A stretch of DNA of 64,000 bases from JAEUHO01 sp046350655 (GTDB lineage Bacteria; Planctomycetota; PLA2; JAEUHO01): NCBI GenBank assembly GCA_046350655.1, contig JAXMAB010000014.1, positions 1 through 64,000 of the forward strand, read 5' to 3'. Every line of letters begins with the position of its first letter. The stretch's first letter is position 1. The position numbers and the translations under genes are program-made. Positions 33,925 to 42,784 of this stretch are shown piece after piece. The notes under the pieces were generated by a model that was given only the letters and a program-made list of their open reading frames with translations, searched no databases and was not told the DNA's origin.

Positions 33925-35199
33925 TTATCCGCGCTGCGCGCGCAACCGGGCCATCTGCCGCCGGGCCTTCTCCTTCGGGGAGATGCCGGCCTCGTTCGGG
34001 TCGCCCAGGTCGGCCGGCAGGGCCTCGACCGCCGGGGCCGCGGGAGCGGCGGCCGCCGGCGCAGGCGCCGCGGCGGCCGGGGCAGGCGCAGCCGCAGCCG
34101 GGGCCCCCGAGGCGGCGCGCAGCTTCAGCATCTGCCGCTTGGCCTTCTCCTTGGGCGAGATGCCGGGCTCGTTCGGGTCGAGGAGCTCGGCCGCGGGCGC
34201 GGCGGCCGGCGGCGGCGCGGCGACCGGGGCGGCAGCCGGCGCGGCGGCGGGCGCGGGCGCGGCGCCCCCGGCGGCGGCGCGCATCTTCAGCATCTGCCGC
34301 TTGGCCTTCTCCTTCGGGGAGATGCCCGGCTCGTCCGGGTCGAGCACCGCGCCCGCGGGGGCGGCGGGCGCCGCGGCGGCGGGGGCGGCGGCCGGCGCGG
34401 GCGCGGGCGCCGCGGCGGGCGCGGCCTTGCCCGCGAGCAGCGACATCGGCAGGCCCAGCTTCTTGCGGATGCGGAGCAGGGCGCGACGGCCCTTCTCCTT
34501 CTTGCTGATGCCCGGCTCGAGCGGGTCGCCGATCTCGGCGCTCGCGGCCGCGGCCACGGGGGCGGCGGCGGCGACCGGCGCGGCGCCCGGCTTGCCGGCG
34601 GCGGCCTTCGCCTTCTTGGCGGCCTCGGCGGCGGCCTTCTGCTTCGCGATGCGGGCGTCGCGGGTCTTCTTGACCGCGGCGGCCTTCGCGACGTGCGTCT
34701 CGGCCTCGCGCACCTTGGCCGCGGCGACCGCGGGCGCGAGGTCCGCGACCTGGCGGGCCTTCTCGTCGCGGATCACGCGGAGCGCGGCGCGGCCGTCCTC
34801 GTCGTCGGCGGCCCAGCGCGCGATGAGGAGGTCGTAGAGGCCGATCTCCTCGTGGAGCGCGTCCACGACGAACTGCGACACCGTCGGGACGGTGAGGAAG
34901 TTGAGGTCGAGGTTCCAGAACGGGAACACGCCCGGACCGGGGACGCCGCCGCGGGCGGCGATCAGGGTGCCGAGGACGTGCGCGTGGCGGCGGTCCTGCT
35001 CGCGGATCACGGTCAGCTTCTCGAGCACCTCGGCGTCCTCGGGGACGACGTAGGGGTCCGACTCGAAGACGTACCCGGCGCCCGAGTAGAACGAGCGCGT
35101 GAGGAGGTCGTCGAGCCGGCGGCGGATCTCGTCGAGCCGCGGGTCCGGGAGGACCGTGACGGTGTCGGGGTGCGCGGGCGGGAGGTGGGACGCGCTCAC
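33925..35199 (-). CDS. Ferritin-like protein with basic KEK repeat tail, coupled to nuoN
   Basis: 424 residues, GTG 35199 overlapping the nuoN stop (GTGA). Residues ~55-165 resemble a ferritin-like four-helix unit (EDAEVLEKLTVIREQDRRHAHVLG, FVVDALHEEIGLYDLLIARW, ALRVIRDEKARQVADL), though a full set of di-iron ligands cannot be confirmed by eye. A coiled basic segment follows (AAAVKKTRDARIAKQKAAAE). The tail carries four units of the form DPxEPGISPKEKAKRQMLK, at ~225, 286, 341 and 400, separated by Ala/Pro linkers. Its place as the last gene of the complex I operon suggests a role with that complex or with RNA/protein binding. Unrecognised family. Confidence 0.8.
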   Translation of the reverse strand: MSASHLPPAHPDTVTVLPDPRLDEIRRRLDDLLTRSFYSGAGYVFESDPYVVPEDAEVLEKLTVIREQDRRHAHVLGTLIAARGGVPGPGVFPFWNLDLNFLTVPTVSQFVVDALHEEIGLYDLLIARWAADDEDGRAALRVIRDEKARQVADLAPAVAAAKVREAETHVAKAAAVKKTRDARIAKQKAAAEAAKKAKAAAGKPGAAPVAAAAPVAAAASAEIGDPLEPGISKKEKGRRALLRIRKKLGLPMSLLAGKAAPAAAPAPAPAAAPAAAAPAAPAGAVLDPDEPGISPKEKAKRQMLKMRAAAGGAAPAPAAAPAAAPVAAPPPAAAPAAELLDPNEPGISPKEKAKRQMLKLRAASGAPAAAAPAPAAAAPAPAAAAPAAPAVEALPADLGDPNEAGISPKEKARRQMARLRAQRG

Positions 35200-36692
35200 G
35201 AGCCGATCCTCAACGTCGGGAGGACGCTCTTCGTCCACGTGGCCAGCGGCGACCACGCGAGGAAGAACGCGACGACCGGGAGCACCAGGACGCCGGCGAG
35301 CACCGCCGCGCCGGGGCTGACGCGGACGGCCGGCGCGTCGGGCGCCGGGCCGTCGAGGTACATGCGGAGCAGCGGCTTCGCGTAGTAGTAGAGCGAGATG
35401 GCGCCGTTCAGGAGGCCGATGACGGCGAACCAGAGGTAGCCCTCGCTCAGCACCGTCGCGAACAGGACGAACTTGCCGAGGAAGCCGAACATCGGCGGGA
35501 TGCCCGTCAGCGAGAGCATCACGACCGTGAAGGTCGCGGCCAGCCACGGGTTGCGGTAGCCGAGGCCCCGGAGCCCGTCGAGGCTGGAGGTGCCCGCCGC
35601 GCGGATCACGATCCCCGCCAGGAGGAAGGCGGCGAGGTTCATGAAGAGGTACGTGACGAGGTAGAAGACGAGCGCGGCGAGCGCGTCCGGCGTCCACATC
35701 GTGACGGCCATGAGCATGTAGCCGGCCTGGGCGATCGAGGAGTAGGCCAGCAGGCGCTTCAGGTCGTTCTGGCGGCACGCGCCGAGGTTGCCGAGCGTCA
35801 TCGTCAGGACCGCGCAGACGCCGAGGACCGTCGCGACGACGCCCGCGGGCGTGCCGTCGAGCCAGCGCAGGACCGTGCCGGTGCCGGCGGCGCGGTGGGC
35901 CGTGGCGCCGAGCGCGTCGACGACGCGGATGAGGCCCGCGAACCCCGCCGCCTTGCTGGCGACGGAGAGGAAGCCGGCGACGGCGGTGGGCGCGCCCTGG
36001 TAGACGTCCGGCGCCCAGAAGTGGAACGGGACGGCCGAGATCTTGAACGCGAAGCCCGCGAAGACGAGCAGGACGGCGGCGCCGAAGACCGGCTGCGCGC
36101 CCGCGCCCTGGGCCACGGCGACCCGGACCGACTCGAGGGACGTGCCGCCCGAGAGGCCGAAGAGCAGCGACAGGCCGTAGATCATCAGGCCCGACGACAC
36201 CGCGCCGAAGAGCACGTACTTCAGGCTCGCCTCGTTGGACAGGCGGTCGCCGCGACGCATGCCGACGAGCACGTACCCGGTGATCGAGACCAGCTCGAAC
36301 GCGAGGTAGAGCGTGACCATGTCCACCGCGGCGGCGAGCACGGACATGCCGACGACGGCCGCGAGCACGAGGGCGTGGAACTCGCCGCCGGGGCGGCGGT
36401 TGCCGTCCCCCACCAGGGTGGCGAGGATCGACACGAGGCCCGCGACGGCGCAGAACAGCGTCATCACGGCCGCGAACGCGTCCATGCGGAGCGCGCCGAG
36501 CAGGATGCGGTCGCCGCCGCGCTGGTCGGCGAGCCAGACGATGGCGACCGCGGCGGTCGCGACGAGGGCGGCGCCCGAGATCCAGGGCAGCACCTGCGGG
36601 CGGCGGCCCTTGGCCACGGCGTCGGCCAGCAGCACCGCGAGGATGCCCGCGGTGAGGAGGATCGTCGGGAGGAGGGCGGAGACGGCGGTCAC
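35196..36692 (-). CDS. nuoN: NADH-quinone oxidoreductase subunit N
   Basis: 498 residues, start 36692. One of three antiporter-like proton-pumping membrane subunits of complex I. Fourteen or so membrane helices; the core shows AFEVSITGY-type TM5 (YLAFELVSITGYVLVG) with the key Glu, and Lys in KISAVPFHFWAPDVYQGAPTAVAGFLSVASKAAGF. Its stop overlaps the ferritin-like gene, and it lies 4 bp after nuoM. Last canonical gene of the operon. Confidence 0.95.
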   Translation of the reverse strand: MTAVSALLPTILLTAGILAVLLADAVAKGRRPQVLPWISGAALVATAAVAIVWLADQRGGDRILLGALRMDAFAAVMTLFCAVAGLVSILATLVGDGNRRPGGEFHALVLAAVVGMSVLAAAVDMVTLYLAFELVSITGYVLVGMRRGDRLSNEASLKYVLFGAVSSGLMIYGLSLLFGLSGGTSLESVRVAVAQGAGAQPVFGAAVLLVFAGFAFKISAVPFHFWAPDVYQGAPTAVAGFLSVASKAAGFAGLIRVVDALGATAHRAAGTGTVLRWLDGTPAGVVATVLGVCAVLTMTLGNLGACRQNDLKRLLAYSSIAQAGYMLMAVTMWTPDALAALVFYLVTYLFMNLAAFLLAGIVIRAAGTSSLDGLRGLGYRNPWLAATFTVVMLSLTGIPPMFGFLGKFVLFATVLSEGYLWFAVIGLLNGAISLYYYAKPLLRMYLDGPAPDAPAVRVSPGAAVLAGVLVLPVVAFFLAWSPLATWTKSVLPTLRIGS

Positions 36693-36696
36693 GGCG

Positions 36697-38241
36697 TCAC
36701 TTCACCTTCGCGATCGCGTCGCCGACTTCCTTCACGCCCTTCACGATCCCCTCGAGGTCCACGCGGTAGATCTCCATCGCGAGGCCCGGGAGGACGCCCA
36801 TGAGCAGCGTCACCGCGGCCAGCGGGAGGAGGATCCAGAGCTCGCGCTTGCTGACGTCGGGGTAGTGGGCCTTGTCCTGGTACACGGCCGGCGTGTCGCC
36901 CAGGTAGACCTTCTGCAGGGTGATCAGGTAGTAGGCCGCCGTCACGACCATGCCGAGCGTCGCGACGAGCGTGAGGCGCGGGAAGCGGTCGAACGACCCG
37001 AGGAACACGGTGATCTCGGCGATGAAGCCGGAGAGGCCGGGGAGGCCGAGGCTCGCGAAGATGCCGAAGGCCGCGAGGACGCCGTACCGGGGCATCGCCC
37101 AGGCGAGGCCGCCGAAGCGGTCGATGTCGCGGTGGTGGGCGCGCTCGTAGATCACGCCCACGAGCATGAACAGCATCGGGCTGATCGTGCCGTGCGCGAG
37201 CATCATGTACATCGCGCCGTTGCTGCCCTCGGGGGTCAGGCTCGCGAGGCCGAGCGTGACGAAGCCCATGTGGCTCACCGACGAGTACGCGACCAGCTTC
37301 TTGAAGTCGGTCTGCGCCATGGCGACCAGCGCGCCGTAGACGATCGAGGCGAGCGAGAGGCCGACGATCCAGTACTGCAGCGTCACCGCGGCCGCCGGGA
37401 AGAACGGGTAGGCCATCCGGATGAGGCCGTAGCCGCCCATCTTCAGCAGTACGCCGGCCAGGATCATCGAGATCGGCGTCGGCGCCTCGACGTGGGCGTC
37501 GGGGAGCCACGTGTGGAACGGGAAGAGCGGGACCTTGATGGCGAAGGCCACGAAGAACCCGATGAAGCAGAGCAGGCGGTAGGTCGCGGCGCCGTCCACC
37601 TTGCCCTCGAACAGGCCCGTGGACTGGGCGATCTGCACGATCTCGGGGATCTGGAAGGTGCGGTGGTGGATCCAGATCAGGACGATGCCGGCGAGCATCA
37701 GCACCGAGCCGGCCAGCGTGTAGAGGAAGAACTTGATCGACGCGTACTGCCGGCGCGGGCCGCCCCAGATCCCGATGAGGAAGTACATCGGGAGGAGCAT
37801 GATCTCCCAGAACAGGTAGAAGAGGAACAGGTCGAGGGCCATGAACACCCCGACCATCCCCGCCAGCAGCAGCAGGAACATCGAGTGGTAGCCCTTGGCG
37901 CTCTTCTCGATGTTCCACGACGCCATCGAGGCGCCGATCGACACGAACGAGGTCAGCAGCAGCAGCGCGACCGAGACGCCGTCCACGCCGAGGTGGTAGC
38001 GGATCCCGAAGGCCGCGATCCACTCGACGTCCTCCGTCAGCGCGTACTGGCCGGGGAGGAGCTTCGCCTTGGCGGCGTTCCACCCGGACCACACGGCGAG
38101 CGTCGCGACGAACGTCGCGAGGGTCGCGAGGAGGTTGACCCAGCGGCAGGCCCGGACCGCGGACTCCTTCGGTACGAGGAGCACGAGGACGGACCCCGCC
38201 AGGGGCAGCAGGAACGTCAGGGAGAGCAGGTTCGAGCCCAT
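36697..38241 (-). CDS. nuoM: NADH-quinone oxidoreductase subunit M
   Basis: 514 residues, ATG 38241. Antiporter-like proton-pumping subunit. Family motifs: YLFWEIMLLPMYFLIGIWGG (TM5 Glu), FAIKVPLFPFHTWLPDAHVEAPTPISMILAGVLLKMGGYGLIR (TM7/8 Lys) and YSSVSHMGFVTLG. Length matches family. 4 bp from nuoL and nuoN on either side, so co-translated. Confidence 0.96.
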   Translation of the reverse strand: MGSNLLSLTFLLPLAGSVLVLLVPKESAVRACRWVNLLATLATFVATLAVWSGWNAAKAKLLPGQYALTEDVEWIAAFGIRYHLGVDGVSVALLLLTSFVSIGASMASWNIEKSAKGYHSMFLLLLAGMVGVFMALDLFLFYLFWEIMLLPMYFLIGIWGGPRRQYASIKFFLYTLAGSVLMLAGIVLIWIHHRTFQIPEIVQIAQSTGLFEGKVDGAATYRLLCFIGFFVAFAIKVPLFPFHTWLPDAHVEAPTPISMILAGVLLKMGGYGLIRMAYPFFPAAAVTLQYWIVGLSLASIVYGALVAMAQTDFKKLVAYSSVSHMGFVTLGLASLTPEGSNGAMYMMLAHGTISPMLFMLVGVIYERAHHRDIDRFGGLAWAMPRYGVLAAFGIFASLGLPGLSGFIAEITVFLGSFDRFPRLTLVATLGMVVTAAYYLITLQKVYLGDTPAVYQDKAHYPDVSKRELWILLPLAAVTLLMGVLPGLAMEIYRVDLEGIVKGVKEVGDAIAKVK

Positions 38242-38245
38242 GGTC

Positions 38246-40204
38246 TTAGAAGATCCGTCCGAGGATCAGGATCAGCGCCACGGCGGCGATGCCGAAGGCG
38301 ACGTAGGTGCGGATGCGGCCCGACTGGGTCCGGGCGACGCCGTCGCCCCCCGCCAGGATCACGGCGCCGGTGCCACGCACCGCGCCGTCCACGACCACGC
38401 GGTCGATCGTGCCGGAGCCCCGCGCGGCGCTCGCCGCGGTGCGGCCGATGCCGTTCACCGCGCCGTCGACGCCCTCGCGGTCGGTCCAGGCGAGCACGCT
38501 CGCGAGGACGTACGCGGGACGCAGGATCACCTCGCGGTACAGCTCGTCGAAGCCGAACTTCTTCGCGAACGCCCGCTCGAGGCCCGCGAAGGGCCGCTTG
38601 AGCGACGCGAGGCGCTCGGGGGCCATGACGCGGAAGACCGCGAACCCGCCGAGGAGGCCCGCGAGCCCCGCCGCGATCGCCATGTACATGACGGCGTCGG
38701 AGTGCTCGTGGTGGTCGAGCGAGCCCGCGGCCGACGCGCCGGCGGCCAGCGGGTCGAGGAGCTTGCTGTGCCAGTGGAAGAGGTCCCAGCCCGCGGCGAC
38801 CGACAGCGCGCAGAGGACGAGCAGCGGGAGCGTCATCGGGAACGGGCTCTCGTGCGCGTGCTCGAAGACGTGCTCGTCCTTCGGCTTGCCGAGGAACGTC
38901 ATCGCGAACAGGCGGAACATGTAGAACGCGGTGAGGACCGCCGCGCCGAGCCCGATCCAGAAGAGCGCCGGGTGGTGGTGCCACGCGCCCGCGAGGATGG
39001 CGTCCTTGCTGAAGAAGCCCGCCGTGACGAAGGGGAAGCCGGCGATCGCGAGGACGCCGACGAAGAACGTCGTCCCCGTGATCGGGAGCTTCTTCCAGAG
39101 CCCGCCCATCTTCCGCATGTCCTGCTCGTGGTGGCAGGCGTGGATCACGCTGCCCGAGCCGAGGAACATGAGCGCCTTGAAGAAGGCGTGAGTGGTCAGG
39201 TGGAACAGCGAGGCGTGCCAGGCCTTGCAGCCGAGGCCGAGGAACATGAAGCCGAGCTGGCTCACCGTCGAGTAGGCGAGCACCTTCTTGATGTCGTTCT
39301 GGGCGAGGGCGATCAGGCCCGCCATGACCGCCGTCACGGCGCCGACCGACGCGACCACGAGCAGTGAGGCGTCGGTGAACAGCGGGAAGGTGCGGCCGAC
39401 GAGGTAGACGCCGGCGGCGACCATGGTGGCCGCGTGGATGAGGGCCGACACGGGGGTCGGGCCCTCCATGGCGTCCGGCAGCCAGACGTGGAGGGGGAAC
39501 TGCGCGCTCTTGCCCATGGCGGCCATGAACAGGCCGAGCGACGCCCAGGTGCGGACCTGCTGGTCGAGGCCGCCGGTGCTCGCGGCCCGGAACATGTCCT
39601 CGAAGGCGAACGACTTCGTGTGGCTGTAGATCAGCATCAGCGCCACGACCATGCCGAGGTCGCCGATGCGCGTCGTGATGAAGGCCTTGCGCGCGGCGTT
39701 GCAGGGGTCCTGCCGCTCGCTCCAGAAGCCGATGAGCTTGTACGAGCAGAGGCCCACCAGCTCCCACCCGATGAAGAGCACCAGGAGGTTGTCGGCGAGC
39801 ACCAGGATCAGCATCGACGTGCTGAACATCTGGAGCCACGCGAAGAACTTCCAGTACTTCGGGTCGCCGTGCATGTAGGCCGACGAGAAGACGTGGACGA
39901 GGAACGCGACCAGCGTCACGACGAAGAGCATCACCGCGGTGAGCCCGTCGATCTTGATACCCACGTTCCAGACGACGTCGCCGAAGCGCATCCACTCCCA
40001 GCGGGCGTGGGCGGCCGGGTTCGCGGCGTCGAGCACCTCGCCGCCGAGCACGCGGCCGAAGACGATCACGGCGGCGGCGAACGACGCGCCGATGCCGAGG
40101 ATGGTCAGCCAGTCGCCCTGCCGCGGCAGGCGGCGGCCGAAGGCCGACTGCAGGACGAAGCCGACGAACGGCGCCAGGACGATGACGAGGGCGAGGTTCA
40201 GCAC
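38246..40204 (-). CDS. nuoL: NADH-quinone oxidoreductase subunit L
   Basis: 652 residues, GTG 40204. The largest antiporter-like subunit, with the distal proton channel and a C-terminal lateral helix. Motifs: FIGWELVGLCSYKLIGFW (TM5 Glu), AQFPLHVWLPDAMEGPTPVSALIHAATMVAAGVYLV (TM7/8 Lys/His) and KKVLAYSTVSQLGFMFLGLG. The last ~150 residues contain the amphipathic lateral helix and final membrane helix (TYVAFGIAAVALILILGRIF). Normal length for the family. Confidence 0.96.
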   Translation of the reverse strand: MLNLALVIVLAPFVGFVLQSAFGRRLPRQGDWLTILGIGASFAAAVIVFGRVLGGEVLDAANPAAHARWEWMRFGDVVWNVGIKIDGLTAVMLFVVTLVAFLVHVFSSAYMHGDPKYWKFFAWLQMFSTSMLILVLADNLLVLFIGWELVGLCSYKLIGFWSERQDPCNAARKAFITTRIGDLGMVVALMLIYSHTKSFAFEDMFRAASTGGLDQQVRTWASLGLFMAAMGKSAQFPLHVWLPDAMEGPTPVSALIHAATMVAAGVYLVGRTFPLFTDASLLVVASVGAVTAVMAGLIALAQNDIKKVLAYSTVSQLGFMFLGLGCKAWHASLFHLTTHAFFKALMFLGSGSVIHACHHEQDMRKMGGLWKKLPITGTTFFVGVLAIAGFPFVTAGFFSKDAILAGAWHHHPALFWIGLGAAVLTAFYMFRLFAMTFLGKPKDEHVFEHAHESPFPMTLPLLVLCALSVAAGWDLFHWHSKLLDPLAAGASAAGSLDHHEHSDAVMYMAIAAGLAGLLGGFAVFRVMAPERLASLKRPFAGLERAFAKKFGFDELYREVILRPAYVLASVLAWTDREGVDGAVNGIGRTAASAARGSGTIDRVVVDGAVRGTGAVILAGGDGVARTQSGRIRTYVAFGIAAVALILILGRIF

Positions 40205-40208
40205 GTCG

Positions 40209-40559
40209 TCACCCCTTGAGCGCCGTCGTCTCGTCCACGTCGATCTCGTCGCGGGAGTCGAAGACGTTGAGGACGATGGCGAGCGCGATGGCGGCCTCGG
40301 CGGCGGCCACCGCGAGGACGAAGATCGCGAACACGGTCCCGCGCAGGGGCGCGGGGCCGAACCGCTCGAACGCGACCAGGTTCAGGTTGGCGGCGTTGAG
40401 GATCAGCTCGAGGCCGATCAGGATGCCCACCGCGTTCCGGCGGGCGAGGACGGTCGTGATGCCGGCGCAGAACAGGATCGCCCCCACCACGAGGAAGTGG
40501 GAGAGGCCGATGGTCTGGAGGAAGGCCACCGGCAGGGACGGGAGCACGGGGGAGGTCAC
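40209..40559 (-). CDS. nuoK: NADH-quinone oxidoreductase subunit K
   Basis: 116 residues, GTG 40559 overlapping the nuoJ stop. Three membrane helices with the two buried Glu (LIGLELILNAANLNLVAF and AAAEAAIALAIVL) required for proton translocation. The N-terminus has ~15 extra residues before the first helix. Confidence 0.95.
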   Translation of the reverse strand: MTSPVLPSLPVAFLQTIGLSHFLVVGAILFCAGITTVLARRNAVGILIGLELILNAANLNLVAFERFGPAPLRGTVFAIFVLAVAAAEAAIALAIVLNVFDSRDEIDVDETTALKG

Positions 40560-41155
40560 TGGCCGTCGCGCCTCCGGCGCACGAGGTAGGCGGCGCCGAC
40601 GAGCGCGGCCAGCAGGAACACCGACACCAGCTCGAACGGCAGCAGGTACTGGTTCGGGTCGAGGAACGCGCGGCCGAGGGCGGCCGTCGTCGAGGGCGGC
40701 TCGGGGAGGTCGGCCATCGTGCGGCCGCCGTCGCCGAAGTCGCTCGAGAGGATGGCGCCGAGCAGGCCGAAGAGCAGCGCGCCGCCGGCGAACGCCGCGG
40801 GCATCACGTGCGTCGGGCGCTCGAGGCCGAGGGCGGCCTTCGTGCGGCCCGTCAGCAGCACGCCGAACACGAGCAGCACGAGGATGCCGCCGACGTAGAC
40901 GACGACCTGCGTGAGGGCGAGGAAGTCGCTGCCGAGCAGCGCGTACATCCCGGCCACGCCGAAGAAGGCCGCCATCAGGCCGAAGGCCGCGTGCACGATC
41001 TTCGGGGCGGTGGCGGCGGCGACCGCCGACACGATCGCGAGGCCGGCGAGGCCGTAGAAGATCAGCCCGGGCAGGATCGGGGTGAGGTCCGGGATCATCG
41101 ACGCGAGGAGCGCCTCGGTCGCGCCGGTGGGGATCGCGGGCAGGACGGCGGGCAC
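40556..41155 (-). CDS. nuoJ: NADH-quinone oxidoreductase subunit J
   Basis: 199 residues, GTG 41155 (a start at the Met of MIPDLTPI is also possible and would give a more usual N-terminus). Five membrane helices, with LLGSDFLALTQVVVYVGGILVLLVFGVLL, the conserved TM3 motif containing the pi-bulge Tyr/Gly region. 4 bp from nuoI, overlapping nuoK. Confidence 0.95.
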   Translation of the reverse strand: MPAVLPAIPTGATEALLASMIPDLTPILPGLIFYGLAGLAIVSAVAAATAPKIVHAAFGLMAAFFGVAGMYALLGSDFLALTQVVVYVGGILVLLVFGVLLTGRTKAALGLERPTHVMPAAFAGGALLFGLLGAILSSDFGDGGRTMADLPEPPSTTAALGRAFLDPNQYLLPFELVSVFLLAALVGAAYLVRRRRDGQ

Positions 41156-41159
41156 CGGG

Positions 41160-41711
41160 CTAGCCCTCCCGCCGCAGGCCGGCGTGCGGGTCGGCGCTCG
41201 TGCGCGCGGTGCGCCACGGGCCTTCGCCGGTCATGAAGTTGATGCGCGTGCCGCCCTCGCGGTCGAAGGCCGAGAGGTCGTACTGCTGGCCCATGTGGAT
41301 GCAGTCCACCGGGCACGGGTCGACGCACAGCGAGCAGAAGAGGCACTTGCTGTAGTCGATCTCGTACTTCGTGAGCACCTTCTTGCCCGCGGGCGAGACG
41401 CTCTCGATCGTGATGCACTCGACGGGGCAGGCCTTCGCGCACAGGTGGCAGACGATGCACTTGTCCGGCTCGAACTCGTGCAGGCCGCGCTCGAACGGGC
41501 TGAAGTAGGTCTGCTCCTCGGGGTACTGGATCGTCGTCGGCTTCGTGAAGAAGTGGCGCCACGTGAGGCGCATGCCGACGGCGGTCGTCTTGATGCCGTG
41601 CCAGATCCGCGCCATGTAGCCGCGGGTCGGGGCGGGGGCCGCGCCGGGGCCGCCGGCGGCCGCGGGGGCCTCGAGGACGGCGGGCGCCGAGGTCGTGCCG
41701 GGGAGCGCCAT
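41160..41711 (-). CDS. nuoI: NADH-quinone oxidoreductase subunit I
   Basis: 183 residues, ATG 41711. Peripheral arm subunit carrying two [4Fe-4S] clusters: CIVCHLCAKACPVEC and CLFCSLCVDPCPVDC, each CxxCxxCxxxC(P). The N-terminal ~30 residues (Ala/Pro/Gly-rich) are an extra extension. Lies 2 bp after nuoH and 4 bp before nuoJ. Confidence 0.97.
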   Translation of the reverse strand: MALPGTTSAPAVLEAPAAAGGPGAAPAPTRGYMARIWHGIKTTAVGMRLTWRHFFTKPTTIQYPEEQTYFSPFERGLHEFEPDKCIVCHLCAKACPVECITIESVSPAGKKVLTKYEIDYSKCLFCSLCVDPCPVDCIHMGQQYDLSAFDREGGTRINFMTGEGPWRTARTSADPHAGLRREG

Positions 41712-41713
41712 GG

Positions 41714-42784
41714 TCAGCGCCCTCCCGTCAGGAGGACCTGGAGGGCCGCGACGACGAGCGCGGCGACGCTCCACGGGAGGAGGACCTTGTAGCAGAGGTA
41801 CATGACCTTGTCGACGCGGTAGCGCGGGAGCGACCACCGGATCCAGATCATCACGGAGAGGAAGAACGCGGACTTCGCGAAGAGGACGAGGAAGCCCAGC
41901 GCCCGCCCGATGCCCGTGGTCAGCGAGACCGGCACGCCCGGGTGCCAGCCGCCGAAGAACAGGACCACCGTGAGGACGGAGAAGAGGAACATCCCCGCGT
42001 ACTCCGCGAGGAAGAAGATGGCGAAGCGGAAGCCCGTGTACTCGGTGTGGAAGCCGGCGACGAGCTCGCTCTCCGCCTCGGGCAGGTCGAAGGGCGCGCG
42101 CTTGAGCGCGGCCAGCGCCGCCGTGAAGAAGAGGAAGAACCCGACGAACGTGGCCGGGCTGCGGAGCACCCACCACTGCCAGACCCAGCCCTGCTGCTGG
42201 TCCACGATCTCGCTCAGGTTGAGCGTGCCCGCGAGCACCGCGACCGTGAGCGCCGAGATCGCGAGGGGCATCTCGTACGAGATCACCTGGGCGACCTCGC
42301 GCATCGTGCCGAGGATCGACCACTTCGAGTTGCTCGACCAGCCGGCCATGATCACGCCGACCACCTCGACGCTCGTGATGGCGAGCACGTAGAAGAGGCC
42401 GAACGTGAGGTTGGCGGGGACGAGGCCCGCGCCGAGCGGGACCGCGGCGAAGGCCGCGAACACGCCCGCGAAGACGATGTAGGGCGCGATCAGGAAGACG
42501 AGCCGGTCGGCGCTCGTCGGGATCACGTCCTCCTTCGCCATCAGCTTGACGCCGTCGGCGAGGAACTGGAGGAGGCCCTGGGGGCCCACGCGGTTCGGGC
42601 CGATGCGGGCCTGCATGCGGCCGGAGATGCGCCGCTCCATCCACACGATCTCGCCCGCGAAGAGGCTGACCAGGAGGAGGACGGCCTTGCAGGCCAGCAG
42701 GATGCCGATCGTGTAGACGAGGCCGCGCGGCACCGCCTGCAGCAACGGCGACCCGTCGATGAGCCCGTCGAGGAACGACTTCAT
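41714..42784 (-). CDS. nuoH: NADH-quinone oxidoreductase subunit H
   Basis: 356 residues, ATG 42784 overlapping the nuoD stop (ATGA). Membrane subunit at the quinone site, eight helices. Motifs: WMERRISGRMQARIGPNRVGPQGLLQFLADGVKL and RAPFDLPEAESELVAGFHTEYTGFRFA with the acidic E-channel residues. Normal length. Confidence 0.97.
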   Translation of the reverse strand: MKSFLDGLIDGSPLLQAVPRGLVYTIGILLACKAVLLLVSLFAGEIVWMERRISGRMQARIGPNRVGPQGLLQFLADGVKLMAKEDVIPTSADRLVFLIAPYIVFAGVFAAFAAVPLGAGLVPANLTFGLFYVLAITSVEVVGVIMAGWSSNSKWSILGTMREVAQVISYEMPLAISALTVAVLAGTLNLSEIVDQQQGWVWQWWVLRSPATFVGFFLFFTAALAALKRAPFDLPEAESELVAGFHTEYTGFRFAIFFLAEYAGMFLFSVLTVVLFFGGWHPGVPVSLTTGIGRALGFLVLFAKSAFFLSVMIWIRWSLPRYRVDKVMYLCYKVLLPWSVAALVVAALQVLLTGGR

